NCBI GenBank assembly: GCA_017654735.1
Contig: JADPYG010000088.1
Location: 3,224,001 to 3,288,000 of the forward strand
DNA length: 64,000 nt
Source: Vishniacozyma victoriae
Lineage: Eukaryota > Basidiomycota > Tremellomycetes > Tremellales > Bulleribasidiaceae
Direction: 5' to 3'
Shown: positions 23,922-34,783 of the stretch, piece by piece
How the letters are laid out: each line of letters starts with the position of its first letter
How positions within the stretch are numbered: the stretch's first letter is position 1
Position numbers and translations under genes: made by a program
Notes under the pieces: generated by a model
What the model was told of the DNA's origin: nothing
Databases searched by the model: none
Seen by the model: the letters and a program-made list of their open reading frames with translations, nothing else

Positions 23922-26146
23922 ATGTCAATTGACATTCCCTTCCTCCCCTCGTACATCGCAATCATGGCTATCTATGTAGGTCCCGAGCCGCCTAGACCGA
24001 TCATCAAGCATAAAAAATCACTCACATATGGGGGACGACATCGTGGATCGTCCACCGCCAATCCATCCAGTCCATATAAATCACCATTACTGAGTAGAGA
24101 CAACGAAATATCACCTTCTTCCGAAAACATGTCTCTTATCAACTCTCCTCCAGCGGCTTCAAGCTCACAATTATCGTCACCTCCTCCTGTAGCATTGAAG
24201 CTCGGCAGAATTCCAAGTATACCTCCTTACAAAACCCCAATAGTGGATGATGAGGAGAGTATGGAAGTAGAAGATCCAAGGACGGACGCTGAAGAGGAGG
24301 AGGAAAGTGAGGATGAGTTGGAGGAAGATCAGAGACCAATAGTCCATAGTAAGCTCGCCAAAACGTGCCAGAAGCTCAGCTGATCAATAGTCGAAGCTCG
24401 ACTTCGCCCTGAGGCACGTACCATGCCACATACTGTAGAACGAATTCTACGAGGGTACCTATCGCAAGATACGGATGAGCCGTGGATGATATCAGGTGAA
24501 GAAGTGTATGGATGGGAGGAGATTGATGCACTGGCAAATGTTCTCGAATCTGTGGTCGTTGCGGAGATATGTAAGTGTCCGGTCGTTCTCTGATGGCTCC
24601 CTGACGATTCAGCGAATGATACCAACTCGATAAAGCTACAAGACGCCGAGCTGGAGATTCATATCTACAGAATGTCTGAGGAAGCGGACGATGAAATAGC
24701 TGGTGAACTAAGTGGTAAGCTGCAGTCGGCTCATGTGAGCGTAAGCTGAGTGAATAGAGGATGAGGGGAAAGACGAGAAAGCTCCTTCGGCAGCTCATAC
24801 TAAATCATTACCTTCTGAAGACATGGACGAATTATGGGGAAAGTAAGCTCACGAATGCACATCATTGGTTTCGAGCTGACCGTTAGCCTGGTGTACCCCG
24901 ATAACCTCAAAGAGCGGTTATTGCAGTATATCTACTCGTCGATGTTTTTCTCAGACAAGGAAATTAGTTCAGGAGTGGTGAATTGGAGTCGGTAAGCTCA
25001 TTCACAGGCGGATCATGAGCTAAATCGTAGGCTGGTTCTCCTCCATGGACCACCGGGCACAGGGAAGACATCACTATGTAGGGCTTTGGCGCAGAAGACC
25101 GCAATACGGCTTCAAGATACGTAAGTCCCCTTTGCCTCGTTCTTGCTCCTCTATGACAGAATGGCTGATTCTCAGCTACCGAAGCACAAAGCTTGTCGAG
25201 ATCAATTCACATTCATTATTTTCCAAATGGTTCTCTGAATCTGGAAAGCTCGTTCAGAAGCTCTTTTCTCATGTGACGAATATGGCGGACAATGAAGATA
25301 CATTCGTGATTATCATGATTGGTACCGATGTCCCTGTCTTGTTGATTGACCAAGCTGATCTTGTAGATGAGGTCGAAAGTCTCACGGGGAGCAGGACCTC
25401 AGGAGGGTCTGAACCTGGTGATGCCCTCAGAGTGAGTTCTTGTTGAGAATCAAATAGCAGGACTTGAATGCTGATTGACAGGTCGTCAATGCCGTCCTGA
25501 CGCAATTGGACAAGCTCAAATCAAGACAAAACGTTCTTGTTCTCACCACTTCCAATCTTTCCCACGCCATTGGTAGGTGCTCAAGACCTTGCTCGAGGAG
25601 TGACCTGATGAGTAGATAACGCATTCATCGATCGAGCAGATATCAAAGAATTCGTACCCTTACCACCCCCCGAGGCAATCTACTGGATGTTACGAACATG
25701 TTTCGTTGAACTCATGGATAAAGAAGCGATGAGATCTTTGGAGATCCCTAAATGGATAAATGCCAATAACTCATATAAGCTACAACAGAAGAAAGGGTTG
25801 ATTAATGGTAATCACGTTAATGGGGATACGAAGAAGACGAAAGCGGAGCGATCTACGGAGTTGGGAATTGGACTCGCGAGATTGGCTCATAGGTGTAATG
25901 TAAGTCCAGCGACCATCAATGATGACTTGCTGATGGTGATAGGAATACAAATTATCAGGACGTGTACTAAGACGAATGCCAATGATGGCGCACACCCGAT
26001 TTATCGGTCGTCAGAGACGGTCTACCTCGGACTCGAATACGATACACAGGCCAGAAAAATGGTTGGACGCCATGGAAAAATTCGTAGAGGTCGAACAGCA
26101 GGATAGGGAGAAGATAGGATGGGACAAAGAGGCACTGGGTGCGTAG
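23922..26146 (+). CDS. PCH2: Pch2/TRIP13 AAA+ ATPase
   Basis: Pch2/TRIP13 remodels HORMA-domain proteins, acting in meiotic chromosome axes and in spindle checkpoint silencing via Mad2. After an acidic, Ser/Pro-rich N-terminal extension of about 120 residues, the family region begins with [15 protein letters not shown]. It continues with the N-domain ([18 protein letters not shown]), then [16 protein letters not shown]. The AAA core follows: Walker [18 protein letters not shown], the conserved [19 protein letters not shown], Walker B FVIIMIDEVESL (split by an intron), sensor 1 VLTTSN, the [13 protein letters not shown] segment, and the sensor 2 region [15 protein letters not shown]. The last exon ends GWDKEALGA. 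All catalytic motifs are intact. An in-frame ATG at 23964 is an alternative start. The HORMA substrates are not in this window. Confidence 0.95.
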
Positions 26147-26284
26147 GTAACCGTAGCCCAGAGTGAGGAGAACATCAGTTTAATTCACTAGATTGTATAT
26201 AGACTGCGCCGCATCAGGAGTCTGCATATGCTATGCATAGACATCGACTCGTTCTATAAAATACAACTTACCAGTGCCACGACA

Positions 26285-29200
26285 CTAGATATTGGCACAT
26301 TCACATTGACAACCTGCTACTGCACATTGATCATGTCCCGGTTCACCATCTAAACCACCATTGAACCAAGGTAGGATATGATTAGCGTGTCCACCATGTC
26401 GACAGCTTAGACAACAGACGTATGCTGCGTCGAGAGTGTCTGCGAGTCAGCTCCCTCCGAAGCGACGAGATGGTGAGCTTACCAGCCAGCGACGGTTCTT
26501 CTTCCCACGGATCGGCAAAGCGAGGTTGAACGTGTAGGAGGCCTGTGAGTTAGCCGAGAGCGGTATAGAGGGCTTACATATAACACATCTCGGAAGGACC
26601 GAGGTACATAGCGAGCAAGTCGTTGTCTGACCCATCAGTTCTAGGACACTATGTGTATGAGAGAACTTACACGCTCATTTGGCCATGTTGTAGTGGATCT
26701 CAAGACTGCATTCCGATTGATATGCCCTTCTTCCACTTTACCAACTTGGTTGTTACATCTACTCATCAGCTTTAATCAACAAGATTGGAGTGCACATACG
26801 CAGGACAGATGATACGTTCATCACCCATCTCCTGGCCCATTTTCCGTAACCTCTCCCAACGATGTACATCGAAATTTCTCCTGGCCGTAAACATCCCCCA
26901 ACTATCCAGTAAATCCCGATATCCCTCTACCCAACGTTCTACCTGTTTCTTCTCTTTCGCATCGAGCTGAGAGGAGGGTATGAATGCTGATAAGAGCGAT
27001 ACAGTTTGGATATCGGATGTACGGTCTAGGAAAGCTTGTAAGAGGGGTATCGCCAGGGATGTGAGCCCTGTCAAGAGGAGACCATGGAGTGAAGCATGTC
27101 GTAGACAGCGTTGGTAGCGGTCTTTGAGGAAGTTTGTTAACTACAAGTCAGCTTCTGATGTACTCAACTGCTCGAGACTTACAGCTTTGTCACTTAGGTG
27201 GAACATGGCAATAGCCACCCGATCTAGTAGTGGGATCGCTTCCTCCTCCAATACACTCTCCCAATTATCACCACCGATCTTAAGCAAGATCGCCCGGATA
27301 TAGGGATCATCGACTTTATTGATCAATGACGGCCAGTGAGAGTTCCAGAACTCGCTGCCTCGCAGTGCTCGAGATTGGGTCAGGAAACCCGCTATTGTTG
27401 ATGCCATCAGGCGGTGTTTCTCATCTTTTGGTCAGTGATGCTACGCGAAGGCCAAAGAGGACATACTGTCGCTGTTCATCAGAATGCTGATTGCAGGTTC
27501 CTCATCTCCGGAGAAGTAAGCCCAGCAAGCCGCTTTCGTACGTTGACCGTCTTCGATCAGACTGTTCCATCAGCTAGCCACCTTGGCGTGAATCGAGATG
27601 GCTCACCGGTTGACCTCCGAGATGACAGCTTTATCGCGCCCCTCACCACAAATAACAACCATCATCCTCCTCTGAGCTTCTTTATCCGTAGGCGGAAGTT
27701 TCCCAGTTCCAATACTACCAAGTTGACCATTATCCGTCCTCTTTTCATTAATAGCAAGCACAGCTTCACGGAACCCATTTTCCTGCTCGGTGCTCGGTAG
27801 ATTCTGAGGCGAGTTTACTTTTTGGACTGGAGAAGGAGTGTTGGGGGAACGAGTAACGTTAGACCATGCTGATGAACCTTGTTTGACTGTTTCGCGACGT
27901 GAGCCTGTGGAGCCTGATGATGCTGGTAATTCTGGGCCGACGGGTGGGGTTAGGTAATTTGATGAAGTTGTTGTAGGGCGGGGTGGGGTTGTGTTGTTAC
28001 CTGCTTCGTCGGTACGTGTCAAGTTGAGGGATAGCCAGAGGGGGTAGAGACCGTAGTGGCTGAGATCGTATTCGCGGTATGTTGATGTGGAAGGCGGCAT
28101 CACCGTAATCAGATCTACTATCAGCTTATCGCCAAGCTAGTGTAGAGCTGGACTCACGATCAAGTAATTCCCATACACCAGCGAGCCTGTCTCGCCCGGT
28201 GAAGCGTGTGGAGATAGCGGCATTCAAGTGGAGCTATAGGTCAGCATGAAACGCTCGATGGGCAAGATGACCTACATCCGCTAGACCATAGCCTTCTTCT
28301 GCTTTACACCTCATAGCATACCCCATGTCCCCTCTCAATATACGTCCCAACCCATCAAACCCACCCATAATTTCCTCTTTCTCATCCACATACTCTCTCA
28401 TTTCCCCAAACCTAGCCCCTTTCTCAGTACTTCGAGGAGTCTGGTAACCGCTACTAAGTCCCGATTTTTGTCGTCCTCCGCGACTCGCTCCCGCCTCGGC
28501 CAAGATCCGGTTAACACCCTCTGGAGCCATTTGGAATCGATTCTGTCTCTTGTAGTCCTCGAATGAGATCGACGCTTTATCGTCTTCATCATCGTTCTTG
28601 TGGGTATCGCCATGGCTACTTGTGGAGGATGCTCGGGATCGGGCTGGATGGTCATCGGGCGAGATGACATGTAGTTTGGTCGAGGTGGAAATGACCATGT
28701 CTCCGCGGGACGCTGATGCGAGCTAAGATCAGTTCTGCTCGGATGTGTCGGACATACAGTTGGGCTTTCGCCTATAGGACCGATAGATAGGGAGCCATCT
28801 TTCTTGACCACGAGGATATCTTTCTGACCACTTGGTGTGGAGGGGAATGCAAAAGTATGTAAGTCTTTCTTGGGTGTCGACACTGACATTCAGCCATTAC
28901 CTGACAAGAGCACTTACATATCCGCATGCCCCCTACTTCCGTGAAATCCTCCTTGCCATCTTTAGTCTCATGCGACCCATTCACAAAATTCCAAAGCGTG
29001 ACCCCATGCTCCTTGGTCCCAGCTGCCAACCTCCCATCTTGAAGCCATTCCAGCGCTACCACCGTACCAGTCACTTTGAAGCTCAGAGTTTCTATTCCAG
29101 GTTTCCTGACGTCGAAGACCTTGACTACACATTCTCCCGAATTGAGCTCGAAACTCGCGAATCTTTCGCCTCGATTTGGATCTGCCGCTAGACCATTGAC

Positions 29201-30067
29201 GGCTCTTGTTGCCCATTGCGCCGAAACCCCGGGTATGACAGAGTTATCTCTAGGCGAAGTTCCCGCTGGTGGTGGGTTTGGCGCTCGTAGATCGTACAAT
29301 CGGATGGATTTGCCATTCGCTCCGACCAGCAGAGAATGGATATCGGAATGTAAAAAGCAGAGTGAATTGATAGTTTCGTTCGGACAGTATTGTTGTATGG
29401 GTCTAGGTTCTGTCGGTAACCATCTCGGATCCTTGGCTTGGGGATTATTGACATCAAGTCGATCTAACGGTCTGCGCCAGCTGGAGTTATTTTCTGGCTG
29501 TAGTCGTGAGATAGCATCGGCAACGTCCCATATAAGTAGCGAATAATCTGAACGATGCCTATCGTATCCTGTCGCTAGGTAATTCGAGTCCACTGGAGAG
29601 AACGCAACTGCCGTGACTGCTCGAATATGTTTGACGGATAGCTGGGCGACTGTGAATTGGGATGAAGAGGGTGTAGTGTTGTTGGCAGGTAGAGCAAGTG
29701 TTGCTGGCGAGATATTGAGGAGCACGGTCCGACCAGAGCTTAGTCCCGTAGCGACCAGATTTCGGTGTGTCGGCATAGGTGACCATGCCATTGCCTGTCA
29801 TCAGATCTCCCCCACAGCCTTCCATTCGTTCGGAGCTCACCCTGATTTGCCCAACATCAGTCTGTAGACCAATCATGCCCATCTGGCCAACCTGTAAATC
29901 AGCAAAACTCAAATCAAAGTACTCACCTCCTTCCTCCACTCGTACATCTTAATCTCCCCCGACGCGGCTTGTGTAGCCTGCCCTCCGACCAGGAAACGAC
30001 CTCTTCCATCTGCTAGAGAGTCGGATAAGGCTATACGCCGTGTCATGTCTTCTCCTTGACGCGCCAT
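26285..30067 (-). CDS. SEA4: SEA complex subunit Sea4 (MIO homologue)
   Basis: A minus-strand gene starting at the ATG at 30067 (MARQGEDMTRRIALSDSLAD). The N-terminal exons code WD40 repeats: IKMYEWRKE, MAWSPMPTHRNLVATG, VAFSPVDSNYLATGYDRHR, SIRLYDLRAP, VVKVFDVRKPGIETL and GVTLWNFVNG. A long helical middle section with Ser-rich insertions follows. The C-terminal exons code a RING/zinc-ribbon region with CLSCRHGGHANHILPWF and the final CQCECANI, then TAG at 26285. WD40 plus helical region plus this terminal zinc motif is the architecture of Mio/Sea4 in the SEACAT/GATOR2 complex, which positively regulates TORC1 at the vacuole. It shares a 233-bp promoter region with VMA21. Confidence 0.93.
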
Positions 30068-30300
30068 GATCAGCTGCTAGATTGTGTATGATAGATGATT
30101 GACTGGTTATCGTGTACTTGGTTTCGGAGACCCGGGATTCAGGAACGGACCAAGTGCAAGTCATCGTTTCGTGACGGGTGTCCATTGTATCACGATCAAT
30201 TCTAGAGACCTAATCTACCCCACAAAAGCTTAGCCGAAGCAAGACTACCAGACCCTTTAGCCTCCCAACTTCGCTTGCTCCAAAACTCAATTCGGCCAAC
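30068..30300. promoter_or_regulatory. Shared divergent promoter of SEA4 and VMA21
   Basis: 233 bp separate the ATG of SEA4 (minus) from the ATG of VMA21 (plus). Both promoters and 5' leaders must lie within it. I see no clear known element. Confidence 0.6.
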
Positions 30301-30786
30301 ATGTCAAGACCAGTCTCCTCCGGCAAGATGGCTCAAGATCAAGCGCCTCCGTGAGTCTTGACTTCTCGTCCACAGGCCTACCGGATACTGTAGCCGCACC
30401 AAAAGACTAGATCGGTCACTCAGTAGAATTGATAGGAAACAGAGCTAACGAAGTAGAGCGGTCCTATTCAAGCTCGTCCTTTTCGCAGTATTAATGGCTG
30501 TCGTCCCAATAGGAACCTACTTTGCAACCCTCAAATATTTCACAAAAGGTGAGCATTACATCCTCCCAATTCTCGGTCCCAGAGTTACGTGATGCGCAGA
30601 GGATTACAAGGCCGCTGGTGGTAAGCTGACATGGTAGGCTCAACAACAATATCAGCCATTTGCGCCATCATTACCGCCAACATGGTTTTGGTCGGATATG
30701 TGATCGTGGCATTCCGAGAGGACATGGCATATCCATCTACAAGTACAGCAGTACGTGAGAAATTTACGGAGAAGAAGTTAAAGTGA
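30301..30786 (+). CDS. VMA21: V-ATPase assembly factor Vma21
   Basis: Three exons (30301-30350, 30457-30548, 30638-30786) give a protein of about 96 residues. It has two membrane segments: one around FKLVLFAVLMAVVPIGTYF and one around ISAICAIITANMVLVGYVIV. The C-terminus KKLK fits the KKxx ER-retrieval signal that Vma21 uses to cycle between ER and Golgi while assembling the V0 sector. The second intron (30549-30637) holds a tempting internal AG at 30599. Using it would bring in a TAG stop, and the downstream GCTGACATGGTAG acceptor gives the clean join FTKGSTTISAI. Confidence 0.93.
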
Positions 30787-31192
30787 GGATAAAGGGATAC
30801 TGGTATGCAACTTTTGGACTTTGGCAGGATCCTGCGGGCGGCGTTTCGCTGCGCAGCTGCGCCCCATGGCGGGAATGACTGCGCTTCTTTGGATTGAGTA
30901 TCGTCAAGGAAGAACAGTCGTCAAGCTCCGACTGCGCCGGAGTATTGGCCGTCACTGACCGTGCTTCATCGGAGTGAGCGGCGGTGCACAGACTAGAAGT
31001 AAAGAATACCCTGACTGATGCCGCTTCTACTTCCTTTACCTGGGTCGTGTGTATTGTTCAAATGACTGTATTCCCATAATCACTGCTTAGCGTAGTCAGC
31101 CACAGGAATGTATATATATCAGCGCATATTCAGCAGTACATATCCCCCTACCCCTCACACCGGTAGATCATCAACCAATTAAGCTTATTGTC
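30787..31192. other. Intergenic region with a GC-rich, self-complementary patch
   Basis: Between VMA21 and TRM7, about 30830-30950 is clearly richer in GC than its surroundings and holds short palindromes (CAGGATCCTG, GCTGCGCAGC). Closer to TRM7 there is an AT-rich TGTATATATATC at about 31109-31120 that could serve as a TATA-like element. No gene is supported. Confidence 0.5.
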
Positions 31193-31405
31193 ATGAGTGA
31201 ATCTAGTTTAGACGCGTCTCGTAACTCTTCTCGGCGCTTTATCCATTCCATCAACTCTGTCTATTCTTCTACAAACTGGTCGTCCCTGTCCCTCTCCCTG
31301 TCTATAGTACCTACGTCCTTTGTCTATATCTATCCGACTCCCGTCATCGTGACTAGTAGTCTCGCAGACCAACCTCAGCCCAATAGTGATAAACGCATAA
31401 GGACA

Positions 31406-32551
31406 ATGGTCTCGTCAAAATCATCAATAGATAAGCGCGATGTCTATTATCGTAAAACCAAATCATCCAATTATAGAGCAAGATCAGCTTTCAAGCTACT
31501 ACATCTCGACGAGGAGTTTGATCTATTCAATGGCGTAGAGACTGCTGTAGACCTATGTGCTGCGCCAGGTAGCTGGAGTCAAGTTTTGGGCCAAAAGCTC
31601 AGGTGAGTTTGACCGTCCTTTCAAAGTGGGGAATGCACGAGCTTATACCGTAATAGACCAGGTAAAGGGACGGGTAAGGTTGTCTCGCTGGACCTTCAGC
31701 CTATGGTATGTCCACATTCTACTTGCTGTTTGTCTGTGTTGATGATAGGCGCCATTACCGGGAATCACTATTCTACAAACCGATATTACGCTGCCATCTA
31801 CGATACCCCTCGTACTCGGTGCTTTGGGTGGGAAGAAAGCAGACTTGGTGGTTTGTGACGGTGCACCAGATGGCAAGTCATCTAAACCGTACCGAGTACA
31901 TAAGCTGACGGGCAGTCACAGGGGTTCACGATCTAGACGCATACCTACACTCCCAACTACTCCTAGCTGTAGGTCACATGTCGTAACCAAAGCTGATCAA
32001 AGGCCCTCACACTAGCCCTCACACTCATGGCACCACAAGCTACACTCATCTTCAAGATCTTCTTATCACCCCTCGACCCACATGCAGGCATGTTGCGTTC
32101 ACAACTACGTCTATTCTTCCCTGGACCGCTAAGTATAGATGAGGAGCATAGTGGGTTCGAGGAGTTCGACAACGATCCAATCGAGGGAAGTTGTGCTGAA
32201 TTGGAAATGGAGAAATCTCGTATAGGAAAGCAGGGATTCGATATGCGTGGTCGAAGAGGTGGAGTGTGGGTCAGGAAACCAAGAAGCAGTAGGCAGGGGA
32301 GTGGTGGTGAGTCATATTACGCGTGCTCAAGAATGGGCTAATGACCAGAGGCCTTCCTTGTCTGCCGTAACTTTGATCCAACAACGGTACCACTACCTCC
32401 TTCCTTCTCGACTGAAGCTCTCAAAGCTCTTGAACAGCAGACGAGTGGGACATTGACGCTGGACTCGCTCGCACATCTTGTCGATGGCTCAAAGGAGAGC
32501 AAAGAATGGGAATTCATCAAAGGTTATGTAGGGGGAGGGGACCTTGAGTGA
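31406..32551 (+). CDS. TRM7: tRNA 2'-O-ribose methyltransferase Trm7 (FTSJ1)
   Basis: Trm7 methylates the 2'-O of positions 32 and 34 in tRNA anticodon loops, with partner proteins. The start at 31406 gives [20 protein letters not shown], which matches the family's usual N-terminus. Next come [16 protein letters not shown], the SAM motif [15 protein letters not shown], and [11 protein letters not shown], followed by [15 protein letters not shown]. The segment [15 protein letters not shown] carries the catalytic Lys. Before the last conserved part ([11 protein letters not shown]) there is an insertion of about 45 residues, acidic then basic, ending [14 protein letters not shown]. The same frame is open from an upstream ATG at 31193, which would add 71 residues. 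The stop is 42 nt before the next gene on the same strand. Confidence 0.93.
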
Positions 32552-32593
32552 GTCTTTTCGGATGTGTGACGGCCAGCGCTCATCGCCAGTTCC

Positions 32594-34482
32594 ATGGGCG
32601 TTGACCTGGAAGCGACTGTACCCCTACCTAGTGAGGCGGGACCATCTCGGCAGACTATGGCCCCACCCGCTATGCGCATTGACCTGTCCCATGCCGCGCC
32701 CCGAAGGACCTCGCTCACCCGCCGCGCCGTGGATGGCGCCAGACTCTCGCTGGATTCACTCACTCCTCCATCCGCATCGTCACCTACCTCATTCGGATTC
32801 GATAAATCATGGGACCGAAACGCCCCATCTCCACTCCCTTCGCCTATCCTACTTCAGCCCTCCACTGCTCCCGATGGACTGCTGGGTAGCAAAGAGCAGG
32901 ACATAAGGGGATCGACACCGCATAATGAAGGAGCCGTCAGTCCGGCTTTGAGTTCGAGCTCAAAGAATGACTTGTTCTTCGGCTCGGCTGTAGGTTTACC
33001 TACACCTCCGAAACCACTCGCTAGAGACAATAGTATCGGTAAAGGCCTACCCTCATCATGGTCCAAACGAGGCGATCGATCGGTCAGCACGCCGACGAAA
33101 TCGCCATATAACGATGCAGTTCGGCCTTCAGGACTTCCGCCTACCTTTCAACTCGATCCGTTCTCGTCGCCGCGTCGCAATATTTCTCTGCAAACTCCTG
33201 AACTCAGTGTGAACGTGACGGAAGAAAAGATACCTGGCGAAGAGTTGTCGACTCTTCCGACCCTTCCCAAATTCCCCGTTGCCCCTCAAATCGCTCGTCG
33301 AGAATCACAACACTTATCGCGAGAATCGAAACGGACCGCCGAGGAAGTCACTCTTGCTCCAGGCGATATTTTGCGGCCCGTCATCGAACCGGACGACTTG
33401 ATCACTGGATCCCGGATCTCTGATGAGCGGACGTGGAAGCTGGAAAAGAGGATTGGAGATGGAGCCTTTTCCTCCGTATGGTCAGCATCACCTCTTGATG
33501 GTCAGGCCGATACTCCTCTGGCCGCTGTCAAGCTACTCGCTCGGTCGACCGTTTCCGCCAACGCCAGGACAAGGATATCGTTTGTCCGAGAAGTAGAGGT
33601 GCTCCGGCATATTTCTCATCCGGGCATCGTTTCGTATTTGTCCTCATTCTCTACAAAGACGCACCACTGTCTTGTACTGGAACGGCTGCAGGGAGGAGAA
33701 TTGTTTGAATTGGTATCGGATCCGGCTAATCGGGATCGCATGATGTTGCCTGGTAAAGGTGATGATGTGGGTGAAGGATTCGTTCGGCGGCTGTTTGGAG
33801 AACTTTGTAAGGCTGTTGGGTGGCTTCACGAGGTTCACGCTGTACATCGGGATATCAAGCTGGAAAGTGAGTCAAGATGACCGAATTGATCTGATGTTTA
33901 GATATCATCCTAACGGTCAATCCTTTTACATTACCGCCTACCGAGAGCGGGTCAATACCGCTAGATCTCCTGCCGACTCCTCTGCTCAAGCTCACAGATT
34001 TTGGGCTTTCTCGCTTTATCTCCTCCTCCTCGCCTATGCTCAACACGCGTTGCGGATCGGAATCATTCGCAGCTCCAGAGATCATCATGGCCAAATCATA
34101 CGATGGACGAGATACCGATTCCTGGGCTGTAGGGGTAGTACTCTACGCCCTGATTGTTGGGGAGATGCCATTCGATGGGGAAGATGGAGAACGTCGTCGC
34201 AAAATGATGAGAATAGCCAAAGCTCAATATTCCTTCCCAACCGATGTGGGAAGTATGGCAGTCAGGAATGTTATTGCCAAATTACTTGTCAGAGATCCGG
34301 CAAAGAGGACTAGGGTCGGCGATATTTGGGATGAAGTCTGGATGAGTGGACCTGGAGCTGTGGAGAAGCCTACTAGGGGTAGTAAAGAGGAGCGACTGGA
34401 GGGTGGGCGTAAGAAGGTACTCGATGGGTTCCTTGTGGATGGAGAGACTATTGATAAGGTCGCTCTTGCCGAAGAGGCTTGA
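32594..34482 (+). CDS. Ser/Thr protein kinase with long disordered N-terminus
   Basis: Two exons with one intron, near 33870-33901 inside the catalytic loop. The first about 280 residues are Ser/Pro-rich without a domain. The kinase domain has all key motifs: glycine loop GDGAFSSVW, AAVKLL (Lys), HRDIKLEN, DFGL and AAPEIIM, then a C-lobe with SWAVGVVLYALIVGEMPF. The HRDIKLEN sequence and the C-lobe suggest the CAMK-like group that includes many fungal nutrient or stress kinases. I cannot assign an orthologue. Between glycine loop and catalytic loop are insertions of 10-20 residues. The ATG lies 42 nt after the TRM7 stop, so the promoter must overlap TRM7, or the long 5' end may be read from another start. 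Confidence 0.9.
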
Positions 34483-34555
34483 GGTCACATGGACAATTTT
34501 TGTATGTTGTAGTCATCATGTAGTCGTCTTCTTCACCTGTCCATCCAGAATACCT

Positions 34556-34622
34556 GCAGCACTCGTGCCAAAGCTCAAGCTTGGCCTGTTTGAAGCCCAC
34601 CGAGCTTTGGCACGAGCGCTGC
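34556..34622. repeat. 21-bp inverted repeat (hairpin) downstream of the kinase gene
   Basis: The left arm at 34556-34576 and the right arm at 34602-34622 are reverse complements over 21 positions with one mismatch. The core of 15 (CTCGTGCCAAAGCTC) is perfect. They are separated by 25 nt. The element starts 73 nt after the kinase stop, probably within its 3' UTR, and would form a strong hairpin in RNA from either strand. Confidence 0.9.
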
Positions 34623-34783
34623 GTGATGTGCAAACGGACGGCGTTGGAAATTGACTAATTGTATGGGTGAACCACGGCTGTCACCAAATGTCTCACGTCT
34701 CAAACAGCAAAACGTAGTACGCGATTCGAATCCGCTCTTCTTTCTACACTCTTCTACATACTTTGTACTTGATACTAACGACA

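Noticed and set aside
30600..30637. Additional VMA21 exon beginning at the AG at 30599
   Set aside because: It runs into a TAG stop in frame at about 30635; skipping it gives a clean, full-length protein.
31193..31405. Start of TRM7 at the upstream ATG as the main start
   Set aside because: The family's usual N-terminus begins at 31406. The extension is kept only as a possible alternative form.
34716..34732. GATTCGAATCC, resembling a tRNA T-loop
   Set aside because: The flanking bases do not form a T stem on either strand (A faces C at positions 53/61), and no acceptor or anticodon stem fits.
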